Positions 60,272 through 64,000 of a DNA stretch of 64,000 nt are shown here, piece after piece. Both the position numbers and the translations under genes were made by a program. The DNA is taken from positions 1-64,000 of the forward strand of contig NZ_SCML01000015.1 in assembly GCF_005503365.1 (NCBI RefSeq). The letters are read 5' to 3'. Each line of letters starts with the position of its first letter. The first letter of the stretch is position 1. The notes beneath the pieces are model-generated. The model saw only the letters and a list, made by a program, of their open reading frames with translations. It had not been told where the DNA came from and did not search any database. The DNA comes from Hydrogenophaga sp. 2FB. GTDB lineage: Bacteria; Pseudomonadota; Gammaproteobacteria; Burkholderiales; Burkholderiaceae_C.

Positions 60272-60415
60272 TAAGTCTGCATTGATGGGCTCGCGAGGAA
60301 TGGTGCGAGCCTTGCTGACAACCCATAGAGTTTACCCTGAAACACTCACCATTTCGGGGCGACGCTTTGGTTTTTCCGAAGGAATCGGTCGGGCTGTCAT
60401 TGCGTCAGAAAAGGC

Positions 60416-60439
60416 CCGCTCGGCACCGTGTCCGAGCGG
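60416..60439 (-). terminator. Likely terminator after secG
   Basis: Stem CCGCTCGG (60416–60423) with CCGAGCGG (60432–60439), loop of 8 bases, followed in the leftward direction by CCTTTTC. It is 24 bases past the secG stop and would end the tpiA–secG transcript before tRNA-Leu. A perfect 14-base palindrome TCGCGAATTCGCGA (60441–60454) lies just before it. Confidence 0.65.
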
Positions 60440-60463
60440 ATCGCGAATTCGCGAACTAGTGGC

Positions 60464-60880
60464 TTACTTCGCCGGAATCTGGGCCGCGCCGGAGCCGGTG
60501 GCGGCTTCGCCACCAGGAACCGCTGCGGGCGCCGAGGAAGCTGGTGCAGGCGCTGTGGTCGTGCCCGGAATCTGCTGTGCGGGTTGCGTCGGCACAGCAG
60601 CACCTTCCAGCACGCTGCCCGCGCTCGGTGCCACCGTGCGCAGGTTGCCAAAGTAGGCCAGGCCCAGTGTGCAGGCCAGGAACACCGCGGCCAGCACGGC
60701 GGTGGTGCGGGACAGGAAGTTCGCACCGCCCGATGCACCGAACAGGCTGGCCGAACCAGCGCCACCACCAAAGGCCGCGCCCGCGTCGGCGCCCTTGCCG
60801 TGCTGCATGAGGATCAGGCCGATCATGCCCAGCGCGGCCAGGATCTGGACGACCTGCAGGATGGTCAACAAAACGTTCAT
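60464..60880 (-). CDS. secG: Preprotein translocase subunit SecG
   Basis: 138 residues. Two transmembrane helices (about 4–24 and 56–76) with the Gly/Ala-rich cytoplasmic loop (HGKGADAGAAFGGGAGSASLFG) are typical of SecG. A Pro/Ala-rich C-terminal tail of about 55 residues is longer than in E. coli (110 residues). SecG assists SecYE in protein export. ATG at 60880 has GGAG 7 bases upstream. It follows tpiA by 53 bases. Confidence 0.95.
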   Translation of the reverse strand: MNVLLTILQVVQILAALGMIGLILMQHGKGADAGAAFGGGAGSASLFGASGGANFLSRTTAVLAAVFLACTLGLAYFGNLRTVAPSAGSVLEGAAVPTQPAQQIPGTTTAPAPASSAPAAVPGGEAATGSGAAQIPAK

Positions 60881-60933
60881 TCTTTTCTCCGGGAGTTCGG
60901 TTGTTGTCGCGCCACCCAGGACGCGAACAGGGA

Positions 60934-61680
60934 TTAAGGGGCCGAGGCCACGATCTGAAGGAAGTCGGGCGCCTTGAGCGACGCGCCGCCAATGAGGCCG
61001 CCGTCGATATCGGGCTGGGCCAGCAGGCTGACGGCGTTGGCCGCGTTCATGCTGCCGCCGTACAGGATGTGGACACGCCCGGCGTTCTGCGTCGCGGCCG
61101 AGATTTGCGCGCGCAACACGGCATGCACCTGCTGCGCCTGTTCGGGCGTGGCGGTCTTGCCGGTGCCGATCGCCCAGACCGGTTCGTAAGCCACCACGAT
61201 TTCTGTGATGCAGTGGCCACAGAGATGGACCACGGCAGCCAGCTGGCGCTTGACGACTTCTTCGGTGTGGCCGGCTTCGCGTTCGGCCAGCGTTTCGCCC
61301 ACACAGACGATGGGCGTGATGCCCTTCGCCAATGCGGCCTTCGCCTTCTCCGCCACCAAGGCATCGGTTTCGCCGTGGTACTGGCGGCGCTCGGAGTGGC
61401 CCACGATGGCGTAGCGGCAACCGAAGTCGCGCAGCATCGCCGCCGACACCTCACCGGTGTAGGCGCCCTGCTCCTGGTTCGACACGTCCTGCGCACCCCA
61501 GGCGACCGGGCTGCCTTGCAGCAAGGTGCCCAGCTGTGCGAGGTACGGTGCCGGCGCGCACAGCGCCATGTCCGCCTTGGGCGACTGCCCGTCGAGGCCA
61601 TCGAGCATGGCCTTGACCAACGCCTCGTTGGCGGCCAGCGAGCCGTTCATCTTCCAGTTGCCTGCGATCAGTTTTCTCAT
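60934..61680 (-). CDS. tpiA: Triosephosphate isomerase
   Basis: 248 residues, a TIM barrel. Active-site residues are present: Asn8 and Lys10 in GNWKMNG, His95 in VGHSERR, and Glu166 in [14 protein letters not shown]. The C-terminal phosphate-binding GGSMNAANA is intact. It interconverts glyceraldehyde-3-phosphate and dihydroxyacetone phosphate. Followed by secG, preceded by a quinone oxidoreductase (22-base gap). Confidence 0.98.
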   Translation of the reverse strand: MRKLIAGNWKMNGSLAANEALVKAMLDGLDGQSPKADMALCAPAPYLAQLGTLLQGSPVAWGAQDVSNQEQGAYTGEVSAAMLRDFGCRYAIVGHSERRQYHGETDALVAEKAKAALAKGITPIVCVGETLAEREAGHTEEVVKRQLAAVVHLCGHCITEIVVAYEPVWAIGTGKTATPEQAQQVHAVLRAQISAATQNAGRVHILYGGSMNAANAVSLLAQPDIDGGLIGGASLKAPDFLQIVASAP

Positions 61681-61702
61681 GGCTGTTTTTTCTTCAACCT
61701 GT

Positions 61703-62692
61703 TCAAGCCCAGCTCAGCACGAGCTTGCCGACGTGCTGGTTGGACTCCATCAGCGTGTGCGCTGCGGCGGCCTGAGCAGCCGGGAAGACCTGGTGGATCA
61801 CCGGCTTGATGCGCCCATCGACCAACAACGGCCAGACGTTCGCACGCAATGCCGCGGCGATGGCGGCCTTGAACGACACCGGACGTGGGCGCAGCGTGGA
61901 GCCCGTGATGGTCAGGCGGCGGCGCAACACCAGGCCGGCGTTGAACTCGGCCTTCGTGCCGCCCTGCACCGCGATGATCACCAATCGGCCGTCTTCGGCC
62001 AGGCATTCGATCTCTCGCGCCGCATAAGAGCCCGCCACCATGTCAAGAATGACGTCCACGCCCTTCTTGCCCGTGAGTTCGGCCACCGCGGTGACGAAAT
62101 CCTGGGTCTTGTAGTTGATGGCGTGGTCGGCACCCAGCTTCAGGCAGGCCGCGCACTTGTCGTCGCTGCCGGCGGTGGCGATCACGCGCGCGCCCAGGGC
62201 CTTGGCCATCTGGATCGCGGTCACGCCGATGCCACTGGTACCGCCTTGCACCAGCAAGGTTTCGCCCGCCTGCAAACGCCCGCGGTCGAACACGTTGCTC
62301 CAGACGGTGAAGAAGGTTTCGGGGAGCGAAGCGGCCGCAATGTCGTCCAGCCCATCGGGCACTGGCAGACATTGCGCGGCAGGCGCCACGCACCACTGCG
62401 CGTAGCCACCACCCGCGACCAACGCGCACACACGGTCACCGGTCTTCAGTCCCGCGGCGGCCATGGCCACCGCATCGCCCGACTCGATCACCCCCGCCAC
62501 TTCGAGGCCGGGAATGTCGGACGCGCCGGGCGGCACCGGGTAGTTGCCGGTGCGCTGCAGCACGTCGGGGCGGTTCACGCCCGATGCGCTCACGCGGATC
62601 AAGACCTCGCCCGCACCCGCGACCGGCACCGGGCGTTCGCCCAGACGCAGGACATCGGGTGCGCCGAACGCGCTGATTTCAACGGCTTGCAT
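61703..62692 (-). CDS. NAD(P)H-quinone oxidoreductase (PIG3-type MDR, zinc-independent)
   Basis: 329 residues of the medium-chain dehydrogenase superfamily. No zinc-ligand cysteines occur; the [30 protein letters not shown] opening and [32 protein letters not shown] Rossmann motif point to quinone oxidoreductase of the PIG3 group. ATG at 62692 is preferred; a GTG 12 bases earlier is an alternative. It begins 21 bases after the pnp stop. Confidence 0.9.
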   Translation of the reverse strand: MQAVEISAFGAPDVLRLGERPVPVAGAGEVLIRVSASGVNRPDVLQRTGNYPVPPGASDIPGLEVAGVIESGDAVAMAAAGLKTGDRVCALVAGGGYAQWCVAPAAQCLPVPDGLDDIAAASLPETFFTVWSNVFDRGRLQAGETLLVQGGTSGIGVTAIQMAKALGARVIATAGSDDKCAACLKLGADHAINYKTQDFVTAVAELTGKKGVDVILDMVAGSYAAREIECLAEDGRLVIIAVQGGTKAEFNAGLVLRRRLTITGSTLRPRPVSFKAAIAAALRANVWPLLVDGRIKPVIHQVFPAAQAAAAHTLMESNQHVGKLVLSWA

Positions 62693-62713
62693 GACCGGCA
62701 CCACCGCTTGCGA

Positions 62714-64000
62714 TCAGGACTGAGGTTGCTGCTGCGGCTGCTCGCCGTTGTTGCGCTCGGCCAGTGCCTTCATGGACAGCTTGACGCGGCCCTTTTCGTC
62801 GGTCTCGAGCACCTTCACGCGCACAACCTGGCCTTCGGTCAGGTAGTCGGTGACCTTCTCGACACGTTCGTGGGCGATCTGGCTGATGTGCAGCAGGCCA
62901 TCCTTGCCAGGCAGCAGATTGATCAGCGCACCGAAGTCGAGGATCTTGGTGACCGGGCCTTCGTAGATCTTGCCCACTTCCACTTCGGCGGTGATCTGCT
63001 CGATGCGGCGCTTGGCTTCGTCGGCCTTGGCCGAGTCGGTCGAGGCGATGGTGATGGTGCCGTCTTCGTCGATGTTGATCTGCGTGCCGGTTTCTTCGGT
63101 CAGCGCGCGGATGACGGAGCCGCCCTTGCCGATCACGTCGCGGATCTTCTCGGGGTTGATCTTCATGGTGAAGAGCTTGGGCGCGAAATTGGACACTTCG
63201 GTCTTGGCTTCGCCCATGGCGTCCTGCATCTTGCCCAGAATGTGCATGCGGGCTTCCTTGGCCTGGGCCAGCGCGACCTGCATGATTTCCTTGGTGATGC
63301 CCTGGATCTTGATGTCCATCTGCAGCGCCGAGATGCCGTTGGTGGTACCGGCCACCTTGAAGTCCATGTCGCCCAGGTGATCTTCGTCACCCAGGATGTC
63401 GGTCAGCACGGCGAAGCGGTTGCCGTCCTTGATCAGACCCATGGCGATACCGGCCACGTGCGCCTTCATGGGCACGCCAGCGTCCATCAACGCCAGGCAG
63501 CCACCGCAAACGGAAGCCATCGACGACGAGCCGTTGGACTCGGTGATTTCGGACACCACGCGCATGGTGTAAGGGAAGTCTTCCTTGCTCGGCAGCGCGG
63601 CGATCAGCGCGCGCTTGGCCAGGCGGCCGTGGCCGATTTCGCGGCGCTTGGGCGTGCCGAAGCGGCCGGCTTCGCCAGTGGCGAAGGGAGGCATGTTGTA
63701 GTGCAGCATGAAGCGGTCTTCGAACTCGCCGGCCAGCGCGTCGATGCGCTGCGCATCGCGGTCGGTGCCGAGCGTGGCCACGACGAGCGCCTGGGTTTCA
63801 CCGCGGGTGAACAGGGCCGAGCCGTGGGTGCGGGGCAGCACGCCGTTGCGGATTTCGATGGCGCGCACGGTGCGCGTGTCGCGACCGTCGATGCGGGGTT
63901 CGCCAGCCAGAATCTGGCCGCGCACGATCTTGGCTTCGATTTCGAACAGCAGGGCTTCGATGGCCACGCTGTCGAAGTCCACGCCTTCGGCCTTCAAGGC
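62714..64000 (-). CDS. pnp: Polyribonucleotide nucleotidyltransferase, C-terminal part (runs off the window)
   Basis: The last ~428 residues only; the 5' end lies beyond the right edge, so the frame is open to base 64000. Seen in order: the second RNase PH domain ([28 protein letters not shown] and [21 protein letters not shown]), the KH domain (GKGG within [16 protein letters not shown]) and the S1 RNA-binding domain ([39 protein letters not shown]). It degrades RNA 3'-to-5' phosphorolytically. No break seen. Confidence 0.97.
   Translation of the reverse strand, partial: ALKAEGVDFDSVAIEALLFEIEAKIVRGQILAGEPRIDGRDTRTVRAIEIRNGVLPRTHGSALFTRGETQALVVATLGTDRDAQRIDALAGEFEDRFMLHYNMPPFATGEAGRFGTPKRREIGHGRLAKRALIAALPSKEDFPYTMRVVSEITESNGSSSMASVCGGCLALMDAGVPMKAHVAGIAMGLIKDGNRFAVLTDILGDEDHLGDMDFKVAGTTNGISALQMDIKIQGITKEIMQVALAQAKEARMHILGKMQDAMGEAKTEVSNFAPKLFTMKINPEKIRDVIGKGGSVIRALTEETGTQINIDEDGTITIASTDSAKADEAKRRIEQITAEVEVGKIYEGPVTKILDFGALINLLPGKDGLLHISQIAHERVEKVTDYLTEGQVVRVKVLETDEKGRVKLSMKALAERNNGEQPQQQPQS

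Noticed and set aside
1-64000. CRISPR arrays, insertion sequences, prophage or rRNA genes
   Set aside because: No spaced direct repeats, transposase-like reading frames, phage structural genes or rRNA sequence were seen.

Overview
The window is 64 kb of high-GC DNA with dense, short-spaced operons. The gene order pnp – quinone oxidoreductase – tpiA – secG – tRNA-Leu – nuoA-N – DUF2818 – NUDIX – DUF1178, together with a large NAD-dependent glutamate dehydrogenase, several Bug-type (TctC) solute-binding proteins and a Gram-negative porin, points to a betaproteobacterium of the order Burkholderiales, probably family Comamonadaceae (Hydrogenophaga/Acidovorax/Variovorax-like). This is inferred from gene content and synteny; no 16S gene is present.

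Left part (about 1–14.2 kb): two accessory catabolic modules built around sulfatases. The first, on the minus strand (935–7231), encodes a split thiamine-pyrophosphate decarboxylase-like pair, a GMC oxidoreductase, a Bug solute-binding protein and a long arylsulfatase, with a GST downstream and a divergent Crp/Fnr-type regulator. The second, on the plus strand (10431–14199), encodes an FAD monooxygenase, a Bug protein and a second sulfatase, divergent from an AraC regulator. Between them lie an NTF2-like protein and a PAP2 phosphatase.

Middle part (about 14.3–30.3 kb): a large degradation region for an unidentified, probably aromatic or heteroaromatic, substrate. It holds a secreted lipase-like lipoprotein; a Bug protein with a three-subunit molybdenum hydroxylase and a CoxG-like protein; a MarR regulator; a Rieske oxygenase with VanB-type reductase, a 74-residue protein and a two-domain extradiol dioxygenase; and an outer-membrane porin, Bug protein, alpha/beta hydrolase, SDR and EthD-like protein under a divergent GntR regulator. 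The sequence shows regulatory structure: the molybdenum-hydroxylase operon and the extradiol/Rieske operon share a twin GTTTC-N6-GAAAC site at the predicted transcription start, and the GntR gene is preceded by three palindromes at an exact 18-bp period.

Right part (about 30.3–64 kb): mostly core functions. These are a transglutaminase-like protease, an FtsX-type permease with an AttH/CrtC-like protein but no adjacent ATPase, an M48 metallopeptidase coupled to a DUF898 membrane protein, an MsbA-like ABC exporter, NAD-glutamate dehydrogenase, the complete 14-gene respiratory complex I operon (nuoA-N), tRNA-Leu(GAG), secG, tpiA, a quinone oxidoreductase and the 3' part of pnp running off the right edge. 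No CRISPR array, insertion sequence, rRNA or prophage was seen.
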